This document shows, in pieces, positions 44,201-53,498 of a stretch of DNA of 64,000 bases; the stretch's first letter is position 1; each line of letters opens with the position of its first letter. The notes under the pieces are model-generated. The model saw only the letters and a program-made list of their open reading frames with translations, ran no database searches and was not told where the DNA came from. The DNA is from Methylomonas methanica (GTDB taxonomy: Bacteria; Pseudomonadota; Gammaproteobacteria; Methylococcales; Methylomonadaceae): the NCBI GenBank assembly GCA_001644045.1, contig LUUF01000085.1, positions 1-64,000 of the forward strand. The letters are read 5' to 3'. The position numbers and the translations under genes are program-made.

Positions 44201-44771
44201 GTCCGAACGGATGAAGTTTTTAAACGAACAGCATGACGACTTGGTCGATGCCTTGAATACGCTTGATCAAGCGATCAGCAAGATCGACAAAGAAAGTCGC
44301 CAGCGCTTTAAAGAGACTTTCGACAAGATCAATACTGGCTTGAAAGAGAAATTTCCGCGCTTGTTCGGCGGTGGCCAGGCTTATCTGGAGTTGACCGAGG
44401 ACGATTTGCTGGAAGCCGGCGTGAATATCATTGCTCGCCCGCCCGGCAAGCGCAACAGCTCGATTCATTTGTTGTCCGGCGGAGAGAAGGCTTTGACGGC
44501 GGTCGCCTTGGTTTTCTCTATTTTTGAATTGAATCCGGCGCCGTTCTGTTTGCTGGATGAAGTGGATGCACCGCTCGACGATGCTAACGTCGTGCGCTTT
44601 TCGCAGATGGTGGAAGACATGTCGGCAACCGTACAGTTTTTGTATATTTCGCACAACAAAGTCACAATGGAAATTGCAAAACATCTGGCAGGTGTTACCA
44701 TGAAGGAGCCTGGAGTATCCAGAATGGTGGCGGTTGATATTGATGAAGCAGTGAGCATGGCAGAAAGCTAA
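41271..44771 (+). CDS. smc: Chromosome segregation protein SMC
   Basis: A 1166-residue SMC ATPase that organises the chromosome as a dimer with ScpA/ScpB. Walker A lies at 31-38 (GPNGCGKS), the Q-loop region follows, and the two long coiled coils (about 170-500 and 660-1000) flank a hinge (about 510-650). The ABC signature HLLSGGEKAL is near 1068 and Walker B (FCLLDEVDAPLDD) near 1093. Many gammaproteobacteria such as E. coli use MukBEF; the SMC form fits Methylococcales. The stop overlaps the zipA start by one base. Confidence 0.97.
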   Translation: MKLEKIKLSGFKSFVDPTTIPISGNLTAIVGPNGCGKSNIIDAVRWVMGESSAKHLRGGNMADVIFNGSSGRKPVSMASVELVFDNSEGKAGGEYSQYATISIKRQVSRDGQSLFMLNGSKCRRKDITDLFLGTGLGSRSYAIIEQGTISRMVEAKPEDLRVHIEEAAGVSKYKERRSETETRMRHTRENLERLNDLRDEVEKQIKNLAKQAEKAEKYTELKKQERQYKQELLAMRWQNFQRSAQKLEEKLQSIAAEHNRLFVLLRDTEKAMELQRGEQKAQQQHLDSTQAEYYAVVAEVSRLEQTIKHNQKSHEETLVEINRLKLQAEQAQSECEQDRQQLEEIRQTLLEAEETMIVAREREEDLLGIQQDAHQQKQQWQQQWEAFLAENAGYREQAEVQRTKLVQLENQNRQLQTRLDKLNGERGGLADTQLQLELETLDSSIELIEAEREQLQQQLEVVLQRIAELRPAIKQLHDSLHASRAELQKVNGKISSLELLQQHAMGKDKKELGAWLEQVGLEQQPRLAEFLDAEEGWETAVETVLGSYLEAICVDSADSILGELQDLTKQSLVVFETHASPSGTSADPVALASKLRSRWDLSSLLSGIYCAETMQQARKMKLQAHESVVLADGTWLGKDWIKISRGSDSKAGVLHREKELRELKQRQSELQLTIAEDEEQLANSEQELKAAESNREQYQQKEKLLSAEFSAKSAEYSAQSARFEQQKRRLEQLDHEIEEISQHLAENAESISEAEMIKQDAEQALGDLGDKKTELEQLNQQIQAQQQNTDASVDEARRHLHRLHAQIESLKSSEVLTAKQIERLQLQHQQSADRIAELENKLHYSLAPLDDEKMQLEELLERKAEFEENLQSERQAQQASEQTVSQLAEQYSQTQRSLEKQKEALDQVRFEQQDSRVRQQTIAEQLTEVDADPEAILANLTEDATETKWKNAVDDLTDQIERLGSINLTAIEEFKTQSERMKFLNEQHDDLVDALNTLDQAISKIDKESRQRFKETFDKINTGLKEKFPRLFGGGQAYLELTEDDLLEAGVNIIARPPGKRNSSIHLLSGGEKALTAVALVFSIFELNPAPFCLLDEVDAPLDDANVVRFSQMVEDMSATVQFLYISHNKVTMEIAKHLAGVTMKEPGVSRMVAVDIDEAVSMAES

Positions 44772-45508
44772 TGGATAAAGAATTATTAAGAGTCGTGATT
44801 ATTTTGATCGGCGTGCTGGTGATGATCGGCATGGTGTTGTGGCATTTCGTCAAATCGTTGCGAGAAAGACGCACGCCCGACGATTATTACGACGAGGACT
44901 CTTACGACGACCGCGTGGTTGACGAGTTTTCGGTCGAGGAAGACGACGATGAAATGGATGTATTTGCGCTGGGCACCGAGTTGGTTGATGGAGATGCTCT
45001 GTTAGACGATCAAGCGATCAAGCCCAGCCCTAAATCCTCGGCCGATGTCTCGCGTAAGGACGCCGAGAAAAAACAAGCGGCCACTTTGGCTAATTCGCGG
45101 CGTTTGGAATTGCCGGCGTTGATCGAGTTCAGCATCGTGGCGCGCGCCGACCAGGGCTTTAATGGCGAGGATTTGTTCGAAGCTTTCGAACGTGTGGGAT
45201 TACGCTATGGTAGTGTGCGGGTATTCGAACGCGTCGATGCCAATCGTATGGTCGATTTTGCTGTCGCCAGCATGGTGGATCCCGGTACTTTTCCCGACAC
45301 CGGACTGCAGGATTTTTATTGTCCCGGCATCGTATTTTTCATGCAGCCGCGCGAGGTAGATGCGCCGTTGGCGGTATTCGACGATTTCATGGAAACCATC
45401 GACATTTTGGCCGACGAACTGGACGGTGTGGTCTGGGACAATCAACGTCAACCGCTGACTGCGGAAACCGTCGCGCAATTTAGACAAATATTGGCTAAAG
45501 CCGCCTAA
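44771..45508 (+). CDS. zipA: Cell division protein ZipA
   Basis: A 245-residue bitopic division protein that ties FtsZ to the membrane. One N-terminal helix (about 8-27), a charged acidic/basic linker shorter than in E. coli, and a C-terminal FtsZ-binding domain (about 110-245, from IEFSIVARADQGFNGEDLFEAF). Directly coupled to smc (TAATG). The ligA gene that often follows zipA is absent; lepA comes next. Confidence 0.93.
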   Translation: MDKELLRVVIILIGVLVMIGMVLWHFVKSLRERRTPDDYYDEDSYDDRVVDEFSVEEDDDEMDVFALGTELVDGDALLDDQAIKPSPKSSADVSRKDAEKKQAATLANSRRLELPALIEFSIVARADQGFNGEDLFEAFERVGLRYGSVRVFERVDANRMVDFAVASMVDPGTFPDTGLQDFYCPGIVFFMQPREVDAPLAVFDDFMETIDILADELDGVVWDNQRQPLTAETVAQFRQILAKAA

Positions 45509-45578
45509 AACAGTGTCTCGCGGGGGCAGGGGGCCATCGCATTTATTCTGTAAACCTAACGAATTAACTAGAAGCTAA

Positions 45579-47378
45579 GTGGATCAAAAAAATATCAGAA
45601 ATTTCTCCATCATTGCCCATATCGATCACGGGAAATCGACATTGGCAGACCGATTCATTCAAATTTGTGGCGGATTAAGCGACCGGGAGATGGAGGCGCA
45701 AGTACTCGATTCCATGGATCTGGAGCGGGAACGCGGCATCACCATCAAAGCGCAAAGCGTCACTCTGGATTACAAAGCCAGCGACGGCGTAACCTATCAA
45801 CTGAATTTTATCGATACACCGGGCCACGTGGATTTTTCCTACGAAGTTTCGCGTTCCCTGGCGGCCTGCGAGGGCGCCCTGCTGGTGGTCGATGCCGCGC
45901 AAGGCGTGGAAGCGCAAAGCGTGGCCAACTGCTATACCGCGATCGAGCAAGGTTTGGAAGTGGTACCTGTGCTGAACAAGATCGATCTGCCCTCCGCCGA
46001 GCCGGAACGGGTGATGGAAGAAATCGAGAACGTGATCGGCATTCCGGCCGACGAAGCCTTGAAAATCAGTGCCAAGACCGGCATCGGCGTGGAGGCGGTG
46101 CTCGATCAATTGATCCAGAAGATTCCGCCGCCGGCCGGCGACGAAAATGCGCCGTTACAGGCTTTGATCATCGATTCCTGGTTCGACAATTATCTCGGCG
46201 TGGTCTCGCTGGTGCGTATCGTCAACGGCAATCTGCGCAAAAAGCAAAAAATTACCGTGATGTCGACCGGTAAATCGTTTCTGGTCGAGAAACTGGGGGT
46301 CTACACGCCAAAACAGCTGGAGAAGCAGCAGTTACATACCGGTGAAGTGGGCTTCATCGTCGCCGGCATCAAGGATATTTTCGGTGCGCCGGTAGGGGAT
46401 ACCATTACCGCCACCGACAATCCCGCCACCGAAGCCTTGCCGGGTTTCGAAAAAGTCCAGCCGCGCGTGTTTGCCGGCCTGTATCCGGTCAGTTCCGACG
46501 ATTTCGGCGCGATGCGCGAAGCTTTGGACAAATTGCGCCTGAACGACTCGGCTTTGAATTACGAGCCGGAAACTTCGCAAGCCTTGGGCTTTGGATTCCG
46601 TTGCGGCTTCCTGGGTATGCTGCATATGGAAATCGTCCAGGAACGGCTGGAGCGCGAATACAATATCGATTTGATTACCACCGCGCCGACTGTGGTGTAT
46701 GAGGTCGAGACCCACGGCGGTGAAATCGTGATGGTCGATAACCCGGCTAAATTGCCGGATGTCGGCACCATTGTCGAGATTCGCGAGCCGATCATTTTAG
46801 CTAATATTTTAGTGCCGCAAGCCTATCTGGGTAACGTGATTAATCTGTGTATCGAAAAACGCGGCATCCAGAAAAACATGCAATACGCCGGCAGCCAAGT
46901 TTCGTTGAGCTATGAATTGCCGATGAGCGAAGTGGTCCTGGATTTCTTCGATCGTCTGAAATCGGTCAGCCGTGGCTATGCCTCATTCGACTACGAGTTC
47001 CTGCGTTTCGAACCGGCGCCGCTGGTGAAACTGGATGTGCTGATTAACGGCGATAAGGTCGATGCCTTGTCGATTATCGTGCATCGGGATTTGAGCCAGA
47101 ATCGCGGCCGCGACCTGGTCGAGAAGATGAAAGACCTGATCCCACGGCAGATGTACGAAGTGGCGATTCAGGCGGCCATAGGTGCTAAGGTTATCGCTCG
47201 CTCTACCGTAAAAGCCATGCGCAAAAATGTCACAGCCAAATGTTATGGTGGCGACATTACCCGTAAGAAAAAGCTGCTGGAAAAACAGAAAGCCGGTAAA
47301 AAACGGATGAAGCAGGTGGGTAGTATCGAGATTCCGCAGGAAGCCTTCCTGGCGGTGTTGCAGGTCAATAAAGAATAA
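45579..47378 (+). CDS. lepA: Elongation factor 4 (LepA)
   Basis: A 599-residue ribosome-bound translational GTPase. It starts at GTG 45579 ([26 protein letters not shown] in parts), with G1 AHIDHGKS, G3 DTPGHVDF and G4 NKID, then the EF-G-like domains and the LepA-specific C-terminal domain ending in [20 protein letters not shown]. Next to lepB, with 12 bp between. Confidence 0.97.
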   Translation: MDQKNIRNFSIIAHIDHGKSTLADRFIQICGGLSDREMEAQVLDSMDLERERGITIKAQSVTLDYKASDGVTYQLNFIDTPGHVDFSYEVSRSLAACEGALLVVDAAQGVEAQSVANCYTAIEQGLEVVPVLNKIDLPSAEPERVMEEIENVIGIPADEALKISAKTGIGVEAVLDQLIQKIPPPAGDENAPLQALIIDSWFDNYLGVVSLVRIVNGNLRKKQKITVMSTGKSFLVEKLGVYTPKQLEKQQLHTGEVGFIVAGIKDIFGAPVGDTITATDNPATEALPGFEKVQPRVFAGLYPVSSDDFGAMREALDKLRLNDSALNYEPETSQALGFGFRCGFLGMLHMEIVQERLEREYNIDLITTAPTVVYEVETHGGEIVMVDNPAKLPDVGTIVEIREPIILANILVPQAYLGNVINLCIEKRGIQKNMQYAGSQVSLSYELPMSEVVLDFFDRLKSVSRGYASFDYEFLRFEPAPLVKLDVLINGDKVDALSIIVHRDLSQNRGRDLVEKMKDLIPRQMYEVAIQAAIGAKVIARSTVKAMRKNVTAKCYGGDITRKKKLLEKQKAGKKRMKQVGSIEIPQEAFLAVLQVNKE

Positions 47379-47390
47379 TAACGATTAATT

Positions 47391-48167
47391 ATGGATTACG
47401 ATTTTTCATTTTTTCTGGTGGTAGCCAGTTTTGTCACCGGCGTCGTTTGGGGTGGCTATTGCTTATACTTGAAGCGGGTCAATCTGCCTTATCCTACCGA
47501 GAAAGAACCGCTACTGGTTGAATATGCCCGCTCGTTTTTTCCGGTGGTATTGATCGTATTGTTGTTGCGCTCGTTTCTGGTCGAACCGTTCCGGATTCCG
47601 TCCGGTTCGATGATGCCGACATTATTGGTCGGCGATTTTATTTTGGTGAATAAATTCAGTTACGGGGTGCGTTTGCCGGTTCTGAACACCAAGGTTATCG
47701 AAATGGGCGAGCCCAAGCGCGGCGACATCGTGGTGTTTAGATTTCCGAAACAACCGGAGGTCGATTACATTAAACGGGTGATTGGTTTGCCTGGCGATCG
47801 CATCGCGTACTTCGACAAAAAGCTTTACGTTAACGGTATTCCTGCCAAGCAAGTGTCGCTGGGGCGCTATCAGGGTGTCGGGCAGGGCAGCAATATGACC
47901 GGTGCCGAGCGTTTGGAGGAGGATTTGTTGGGGATTGAGCATTCCATCCTGGTTAGTCGTGGCGCCTCGTCGGTTGAGGATGTGTTCGTGGTCCCGCAGG
48001 GCCAGTATTTCGTAATGGGCGATAACCGCGATAACAGCAACGATAGTCGTTATTGGGGCACGGTACCCGAAGCCAATCTGGTCGGCAGAGCCTTTTTTAT
48101 CTGGATGAATTGGGATTGGCAAAATAACGGCATTGCTTTCGATCGACTTGGTACTGTGCTGCGATGA
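47391..48167 (+). CDS. lepB: Signal peptidase I
   Basis: A 258-residue membrane peptidase that removes signal peptides. Two N-terminal helices (about 5-25 and 50-62), the catalytic Ser73 in PSGSMMPTL and the general base Lys128 in VDYIKRVIGLPGD, plus the late GDNRDNSNDSRYWG box. It serves the many exported proteins in the region. Part of the lepA-lepB-DUF4845-rnc-era-recO-pdxJ run. Confidence 0.96.
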   Translation: MDYDFSFFLVVASFVTGVVWGGYCLYLKRVNLPYPTEKEPLLVEYARSFFPVVLIVLLLRSFLVEPFRIPSGSMMPTLLVGDFILVNKFSYGVRLPVLNTKVIEMGEPKRGDIVVFRFPKQPEVDYIKRVIGLPGDRIAYFDKKLYVNGIPAKQVSLGRYQGVGQGSNMTGAERLEEDLLGIEHSILVSRGASSVEDVFVVPQGQYFVMGDNRDNSNDSRYWGTVPEANLVGRAFFIWMNWDWQNNGIAFDRLGTVLR

Positions 48168-48270
48168 ATGATTTAGTGCCCGATAATTGCTGTCTTGAAA
48201 AAGCAAATTTTGTTGTGGTGAGTTTTCAATAATCGCTGATTTATTTCTAATTTTTCTCGGGGGTAGTGTT

Positions 48271-48648
48271 ATGCCGTCATCATTAAAAAAACAACGCGGT
48301 TTAACCTTTCTGTCCATTGCCTTTATCTTGGCTCTAATCGGTTTTTTTACATTATTGATTCTAAAAATTGCGCCGATTTACATCAATCACAGCCGGGTGG
48401 TAAACGCCTTGAAAGCAGTGGAAAACACCACCGATATAGTGACTAAAAACAAGTACGAAATAAAAAGCAGTTTAGACAAACGCTTCGATATGAATTACGT
48501 TGAGCATGTCACCAATGACAATATCAAGATCGTCGCTCAGCCCGGCTATGTGCGGGTTGACATCGATTATGAGCGAGTAGAGCCCATCATGGGTAATTTG
48601 AGTGTTTTGGTTGAATTCCATGAGGGATTCGAAGCTGGCAACAGGTGA
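48271..48648 (+). CDS. DUF4845 domain membrane protein
   Basis: A 125-residue inner-membrane protein with an N-terminal hydrophobic segment that has a pilin-like start (KKQRGLTFLSIAFILALIGFF in parts) and a small extracytoplasmic domain (KRFDMNYVEHVTNDNIKIV, then YVRVDIDYERVEPIMGNLSVLVEF). The family is always found between lepB and rnc in gammaproteobacteria; function unknown. Its end overlaps rnc by 4 bp. Confidence 0.88.
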   Translation: MPSSLKKQRGLTFLSIAFILALIGFFTLLILKIAPIYINHSRVVNALKAVENTTDIVTKNKYEIKSSLDKRFDMNYVEHVTNDNIKIVAQPGYVRVDIDYERVEPIMGNLSVLVEFHEGFEAGNR

Positions 48649-49328
48649 TTAAAAAACCCGAAACTCTTGCCGGCAAGTTGGGTTTAACGTTTAACGATCC
48701 CAACTTATTTGCGATGGCCCTAACCCATCGCAGTATGGGTGCCAGAAACAATGAGCGTCTCGAATATCTGGGTGATTCCGTATTGGGTTTCGTGATCGCC
48801 CAAAAATTATACGAACTGTTCCCCGAAGCAGGAGAGGGCGCCTTAAGCCGCTTAAGGGCCAGTTTGGTCAACCAAAATTCGCTGGCGGAAGTGGCTCGAC
48901 AGCATAATATCGGCGATTATCTGATATTGGGTTCCGGCGAGCTGAAAAGCGGCGGTTTTCGTAGAGACTCAATTCTGTCGGATGCATTGGAAGCCATTAT
49001 GGGTGCCTTGCTGAAAGACCAAGGAGTGGATGTCTGTCAGCAATGGATATTACGATTATTCGATGACAAATTGGCCGCGCTGAAAGTAGACGATTGGACC
49101 AAAGATCCGAAAACCCGTTTGCAGGAATTGATGCAAGCCAGCCGTAAACCATTGCCGGTTTACGAATTGGTCAGTATGTCCGGCGCTGATCATGCGCAAA
49201 CCTTTGAAGTGAAATGCACCATCGCGCTAACGCCGGAAACCCGCAATGGTGTCGGTATTTCCAGAAAAAAGGCCGAGCAGGCTGCCGCCGAAAATATGTT
49301 AAATTTTTTACAATCCAGGGATAAATGA
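48645..49328 (+). CDS. rnc: Ribonuclease III
   Basis: A 227-residue double-stranded-RNA endonuclease that processes rRNA and some mRNAs. The catalytic signature is ERLEYLGDSVLGF with a later SDALEAIMGAL motif, and a dsRNA-binding domain fills the last 70 residues (DPKTRLQELMQASRK... SRKKAEQAAAENML). GTG start at 48645 overlapping the DUF4845 gene. The overlap with era is also 4 bp. Confidence 0.97.
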   Translation: MIKKPETLAGKLGLTFNDPNLFAMALTHRSMGARNNERLEYLGDSVLGFVIAQKLYELFPEAGEGALSRLRASLVNQNSLAEVARQHNIGDYLILGSGELKSGGFRRDSILSDALEAIMGALLKDQGVDVCQQWILRLFDDKLAALKVDDWTKDPKTRLQELMQASRKPLPVYELVSMSGADHAQTFEVKCTIALTPETRNGVGISRKKAEQAAAENMLNFLQSRDK

Positions 49329-50215
49329 ACTGCGGATATGTTGCTTTAATCGGTAGGCCGAATGTCGGCAAATCGACGTTGATGAATCACTTGCTGGGTC
49401 AGAAACTCAGTATCACCTCAAGAAAACCACAAACTACCCGGCATCGCATTCTGGGTATCAAGACCACAGCCGCCGGGCAAGCCATCTTTATGGACACACC
49501 GGGCATGCACAGCGACGAAAAAAAGGTATTAAACCGTTATCTGAATAAAACCGCAGACAGCACCTTGCTGGGTGTCGATGTGGTGATTTGGTTGCTGGAC
49601 GGCTTGTATTGGCACGACTACGACGAGAAGATTTTCAAGAAACTGGAGCGAGCCGGACTGCCGGTTATCTTGGCGATCAACAAGGTCGACAAAATCAAGG
49701 ATAAGGACGCGGTACTGAAGTTTTTCGCCGAGGCGCAGCAAAAATATCCGTTTCAGCATATTGTCCCGGTTTCGGCGTTGAAAAATACCAATCTTGATGT
49801 GCTGGAGCAGCACATCATGGCCTTGTTGCCCGAAGCCGAGCCGATTTATCCGGAAGATCAAATCACCGACAGGCCGGAACGCTTTTTTGCCGCCGAAATT
49901 ATTCGCGAAAAATTGACCCGGCGTTTGGGCGACGAATTACCGTATGCGCTGACTGTGGAAATCGAACGTTACGAGGAGTTTCCGGAACTTTGCAAAATAT
50001 ACGCGGCCATTTTGGTGGAGCGGGATAGCCAAAAAAGTATTGTCATTGGTAAACAAGGCGAAATGCTGAAAAAAGTCGGTAGCGAGGCGCGCGTCGATAT
50101 TGAAAAGTTGATCGGCCAAAAAGTGTATCTGGAGCTGTGGGTTAAAGTGAAAAAAGGCTGGTCGGATAACGAGCGCGCCTTACAGAGTTTAGGTTTTATC
50201 GATTTCGGCGATTAA
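49325..50215 (+). CDS. era: GTPase Era
   Basis: A 296-residue GTPase needed for 30S maturation, binding near the 3' end of 16S rRNA. The G domain has [16 protein letters not shown] and NKVD; the C-terminal KH domain has the GKQGEMLKKVGSEAR loop. Start overlaps rnc (ATGA) and stop overlaps recO (TAATG), so the set is translated together. Confidence 0.97.
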   Translation: MNCGYVALIGRPNVGKSTLMNHLLGQKLSITSRKPQTTRHRILGIKTTAAGQAIFMDTPGMHSDEKKVLNRYLNKTADSTLLGVDVVIWLLDGLYWHDYDEKIFKKLERAGLPVILAINKVDKIKDKDAVLKFFAEAQQKYPFQHIVPVSALKNTNLDVLEQHIMALLPEAEPIYPEDQITDRPERFFAAEIIREKLTRRLGDELPYALTVEIERYEEFPELCKIYAAILVERDSQKSIVIGKQGEMLKKVGSEARVDIEKLIGQKVYLELWVKVKKGWSDNERALQSLGFIDFGD

Positions 50216-50916
50216 TGAACGGTTCGGCCGTTTATTTGCAGCCGGCGTTTGTTCTGCAGCATCGGCCGTATCGGGAAGCCTGCGTATTGTTAGATGTCTT
50301 CACCCGGGATTTTGGCGTGGTTTCCATGCTCGCCAAGGGGGTGCGCAAGGAAAAGTCGAAAATCGCCGGCTTATTGTTACCCTTCAGTGCGTTGCGCTTG
50401 TCTTTTGTCGATAAAAACGAGTTGAAAGTCCTTTCTCAAGTGGAATACGTCGATAGTTATCCCTTGGAGCGTTTGGCGTTGTACTGCGGGTTTTATGTCA
50501 ATGAGCTGGTGCAAATATTCGTGCACAAATACGATCCGCAACCGGAGATATTTAGTTGCTACGAACGCTGCTTGAGCGATTTATTGCTTGGTGAGCGTAT
50601 CGAGCAGACGCTGCGCTATTTTGAATTGGATTTATTGCAGGAGGCGGGGTATGCGGTCGCGATGGACTATGAAGGTGACGGCAAGCCAATTCAGACGCGG
50701 CAACGCTATAATTTTTTGGCCGATTTCGGCATGGTCGCCGATAGCGAAGGTTTGATCGGCGGGGAAACCTTATCCAAGCTGTCAGCACGTGCTCCACTGG
50801 AAGGGCGAGCTTTGGTTGAAGCCAAACTACTGTTTAGGAAAATGCTGGATGGGCATTTGCAGGGTAGGCCGCTGAAAAGCCGGGATGTGCTGGCGAAAAT
50901 CATTAAGTATTTATAG
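50215..50916 (+). CDS. recO: DNA repair protein RecO
   Basis: A 233-residue RecFOR-pathway mediator that helps load RecA. N-terminal OB fold (AFVLQHRPYREACVLLDVFTRDFGVV, then KGVRKEKSKIAGLLLPF) and an alpha-helical remainder with the RYFELDLLQEAGYA segment; the zinc cysteines of some relatives are not present. Standard position after era. Confidence 0.95.
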   Translation: MNGSAVYLQPAFVLQHRPYREACVLLDVFTRDFGVVSMLAKGVRKEKSKIAGLLLPFSALRLSFVDKNELKVLSQVEYVDSYPLERLALYCGFYVNELVQIFVHKYDPQPEIFSCYERCLSDLLLGERIEQTLRYFELDLLQEAGYAVAMDYEGDGKPIQTRQRYNFLADFGMVADSEGLIGGETLSKLSARAPLEGRALVEAKLLFRKMLDGHLQGRPLKSRDVLAKIIKYL

Positions 50917-50985
50917 GCGAAAAAGGAAAGCTTGGTTTTTCCGTCTTTCATCCATCTTACTCATCCGCTTGCGGACTAATATTCA

Positions 50986-51729
50986 ATGGAAAAACAAATC
51001 ATCTTATTGGGTGTCAACATCGATCATGTTGCGACCTTGCGTCAGGCCAGAGGCACACGCTATCCCGAGCCGGTGCAGGCTGCACTGGTAGCCGAGCAAG
51101 CCGGCGCGGACGGCATTACCGCGCATTTGCGCGAGGATAGACGGCATATTCAGGACAGAGATATTTATTTGCTAAAGGATATGTTGCATACCCGGTTGAA
51201 TCTGGAAATGGCAATGACCGATGCTATGCTGGCCTTTGCGGTTAAGGTGGGGCCCCAGGCTTGTTGTTTAGTACCGGAGCGCCGTGAAGAATTGACGACC
51301 GAAGGCGGTCTGGATGTGGCTAGTGCCGCGGATAAAATGCGTTCTGCCTGCCAACAATTGGCGGATGCCAATATAGAAGTCTCCTTGTTTATCGATCCGG
51401 ATAGTCGGCAAATCGATGCGGCAGTTGCGGCTGGAGCGCCGGTGGTGGAATTGCATACCGGTCGTTATGCCGACGCACTAACCAAGGGTGAGCAAGAGCA
51501 AGAATTGCAAAGGATAAGCGCGGCTGCGGCCTACGCACACCAGGCGGGATTGCAAGTCAATGCCGGCCACGGATTGAATATCGCCAATGTCGAGGCGATT
51601 TGCCGTATCGAGCAGATCGTCGAATTAAATATCGGTCATTCCTTGATCGCGCAGGCTTTGTTCTCCGGTTTGGAAAGCGCGGTTAGAGATATGAAGCGAG
51701 TAATGCGGGAGTCGCGTTTACACGGTTGA
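50986..51729 (+). CDS. pdxJ: Pyridoxine 5'-phosphate synthase
   Basis: A 247-residue TIM-barrel enzyme that forms pyridoxine phosphate in the DXP-dependent B6 pathway. Signatures include [23 protein letters not shown] and [14 protein letters not shown], plus the late NAGHGLN motif. The acpS gene that commonly follows is not here; a phosphatase gene starts 4 bp later. Confidence 0.97.
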   Translation: MEKQIILLGVNIDHVATLRQARGTRYPEPVQAALVAEQAGADGITAHLREDRRHIQDRDIYLLKDMLHTRLNLEMAMTDAMLAFAVKVGPQACCLVPERREELTTEGGLDVASAADKMRSACQQLADANIEVSLFIDPDSRQIDAAVAAGAPVVELHTGRYADALTKGEQEQELQRISAAAAYAHQAGLQVNAGHGLNIANVEAICRIEQIVELNIGHSLIAQALFSGLESAVRDMKRVMRESRLHG

Positions 51730-51733
51730 TTGC

Positions 51734-52477
51734 ATGCAGAAAGAATTGGAGTTTTATCAATTAACCTCGATAGGCAATCGCGAGGTCAATCAGGATTGCA
51801 TGGCACACCGGGTGTGCGCCGATTACGCGGTATTTGTCGTTGCTGACGGCTTGGGCGGGCATTACTCCGGCGAAAAGGCCTCACAATTTTTTTGCCGTAG
51901 CTTAATTGCCTTGGCGGAAAAATATCATGGACATATATCATCGGTGAAGGCCGAAGCGGTCATGGCTGCTTGGATCGCGGAAACTGTCCGGAATATGAGC
52001 GAGCTTTTCGCCGGCGATCCGTTTGCAAACGACGCCCATACCACCTGTGCGATTCTGTATTTGGACCAAGAGCGAGCGATAGTGGCGCATTGCGGAGACT
52101 CGCGCGTTTATCGTATCAATCCCGAGCAAGTCCTATGGCGCACCAAGGATCATTCGGTGCCCCAGCAACTGTTTAACGAAGGCAAAATCAGCGAATGGGA
52201 AATGGGTGTGCATCCCGATCAACATAAGCTGACTCGCAGTATTAATGTACTGAGTACGCCGGCCGTCGATATAGCCAGTTTCCCGCCGATGAGAAGCGGA
52301 GAAACCTTTGTGCTCTGCAGCGATGGTTTTTGGGAGTTTGTAAAGGAACAGGAGTTGTTGGCCTTATCGCAAGAGGGCAGCGGAAAGCCGGAGTTGCAGA
52401 AGATGGCAAAGATGGCTGTGTTACGCGCGCAGGGTAAAAGCGATAATGTTACCGTGCAATGGGTGAGGCGACGTTAG
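51734..52477 (+). CDS. PP2C-family serine/threonine phosphatase
   Basis: A 247-residue metal-dependent phosphatase with the PP2C metal-binding motifs: NREVNQD, VADGLGGH, AHCGDSRVYR, LCSDGFWE and a final SDNVTVQW. It resembles the Stp/PppA type that reverses protein Ser/Thr kinases; no kinase gene is adjacent. It begins 4 bp after pdxJ, so it is probably expressed with the translation/repair operon, which is unusual. A two-way terminator follows. Confidence 0.9.
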   Translation: MQKELEFYQLTSIGNREVNQDCMAHRVCADYAVFVVADGLGGHYSGEKASQFFCRSLIALAEKYHGHISSVKAEAVMAAWIAETVRNMSELFAGDPFANDAHTTCAILYLDQERAIVAHCGDSRVYRINPEQVLWRTKDHSVPQQLFNEGKISEWEMGVHPDQHKLTRSINVLSTPAVDIASFPPMRSGETFVLCSDGFWEFVKEQELLALSQEGSGKPELQKMAKMAVLRAQGKSDNVTVQWVRRR

Positions 52478-52494
52478 TAACGGTAAGTAAGAGT

Positions 52495-52515
52495 CCGGGG
52501 CTGCGTGCGCCCCGG
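52495..52515. terminator. Bidirectional hairpin terminator
   Basis: CCGGGGC at 52495-52501 pairs with GCCCCGG at 52509-52515 between the convergent phosphatase and sigma-54-activator genes. TAAAAC follows on the plus side. Confidence 0.6.
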
Positions 52516-52529
52516 TAAAACTGTTTGAT

Positions 52530-53498
52530 TTAGTGCGTTGCCAAGCCGTGTTTTTGAATACGGTAAAGCAACGTATCTCTGGAAATGCCTAACAGGCGTG
52601 CCGATTTGCTGCGATTACCCTTGGTTCTGTTTAGTGCTTGCAGAATCATGTCTGCTTCCAGGGCGTCAAGTTGTAATCCCAACTCAGGCAAAGTAAAGTC
52701 CGAACTGGCCGTTATAGTGTTGCGGTTGAATTCGTGAGGCAGGTTTTCCGGTTCTATTACTTTGCCGGACAGCAGAATGCTTAGCCTTTCGCAAAGATTG
52801 CGCAATTCGCGTACATTGCCCGGCCATTTGTAACTGCGCAATGCTTTTACGGTTTGTCTGCTGAAAGATGGTGGTTCCAGCGAATGCGCGGCTGAGAAAT
52901 GCGTGAAAAAATGTTTGGCTAGTATTTCGATGTCTTCGGTGCGCTGATGCAATGCCGGTAATTCCAGTGGCACTACATTTAAGCGGAAATACAAGTCCTG
53001 GCGAAACTGGCCGTTTTCTATCAGCTTGGTGAGGTCGGCATTGGAGGCGGCAATAACGCGCACATTAACCATATAGGGTTTGGTGCCGCCAACCGGTAAA
53101 CACTCTCCCGATTCCAGAAAGCGTAAAAGCTTTGCCTGGATTCCCACGGGCAAAGAGTTGATTTCGTCGAGAAACAAGGTGCCGCCATCGGCCGCCTGAA
53201 ATAATCCTTGCTTATCCGATACCGCACCGGTAAACGCGCCTTTTTTGTGGCCGAATATTTCCGATTCCACCAAGCCTTCCGGTAGTGCGGCACAGTTTAG
53301 GGTAATGAAGGGTTTATTGGCGCGTGGACTATCCTTTTGAATTGCTGTTGCCAGTACTTCTTTTCCCGTGCCGGTTTCGCCTTTGATCAGCACGGTAACG
53401 TCAGTCGCCGCAACGATACGAGCGCTACGGATCAATGCTTCGATTGCGGGAGATAGTCCAATAATAGGATCGAAGTTATCCACTGTAAAACCTCTCAA
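52530..53498 (-). CDS. Sigma-54-dependent activator lacking a sensor domain (PspF-like)
   Basis: A 322-residue enhancer-binding protein made only of an AAA+ domain and a Fis-type helix-turn-helix (LNRTKGNRSKSARLLGISRD). Walker A is GETGTGKE, the sigma-54 contact loop GAFTGA is intact, and Walker B is GGTLFLDEI. No receiver, PAS or GAF domain precedes the ATPase, as in PspF, so control should come from a partner protein or from expression level. Its target promoters are not evident; the TauE/SafE-like gene upstream overlaps it by 4 bp and may be cotranscribed. Confidence 0.9.
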   Translation of the reverse strand: MRGFTVDNFDPIIGLSPAIEALIRSARIVAATDVTVLIKGETGTGKEVLATAIQKDSPRANKPFITLNCAALPEGLVESEIFGHKKGAFTGAVSDKQGLFQAADGGTLFLDEINSLPVGIQAKLLRFLESGECLPVGGTKPYMVNVRVIAASNADLTKLIENGQFRQDLYFRLNVVPLELPALHQRTEDIEILAKHFFTHFSAAHSLEPPSFSRQTVKALRSYKWPGNVRELRNLCERLSILLSGKVIEPENLPHEFNRNTITASSDFTLPELGLQLDALEADMILQALNRTKGNRSKSARLLGISRDTLLYRIQKHGLATH

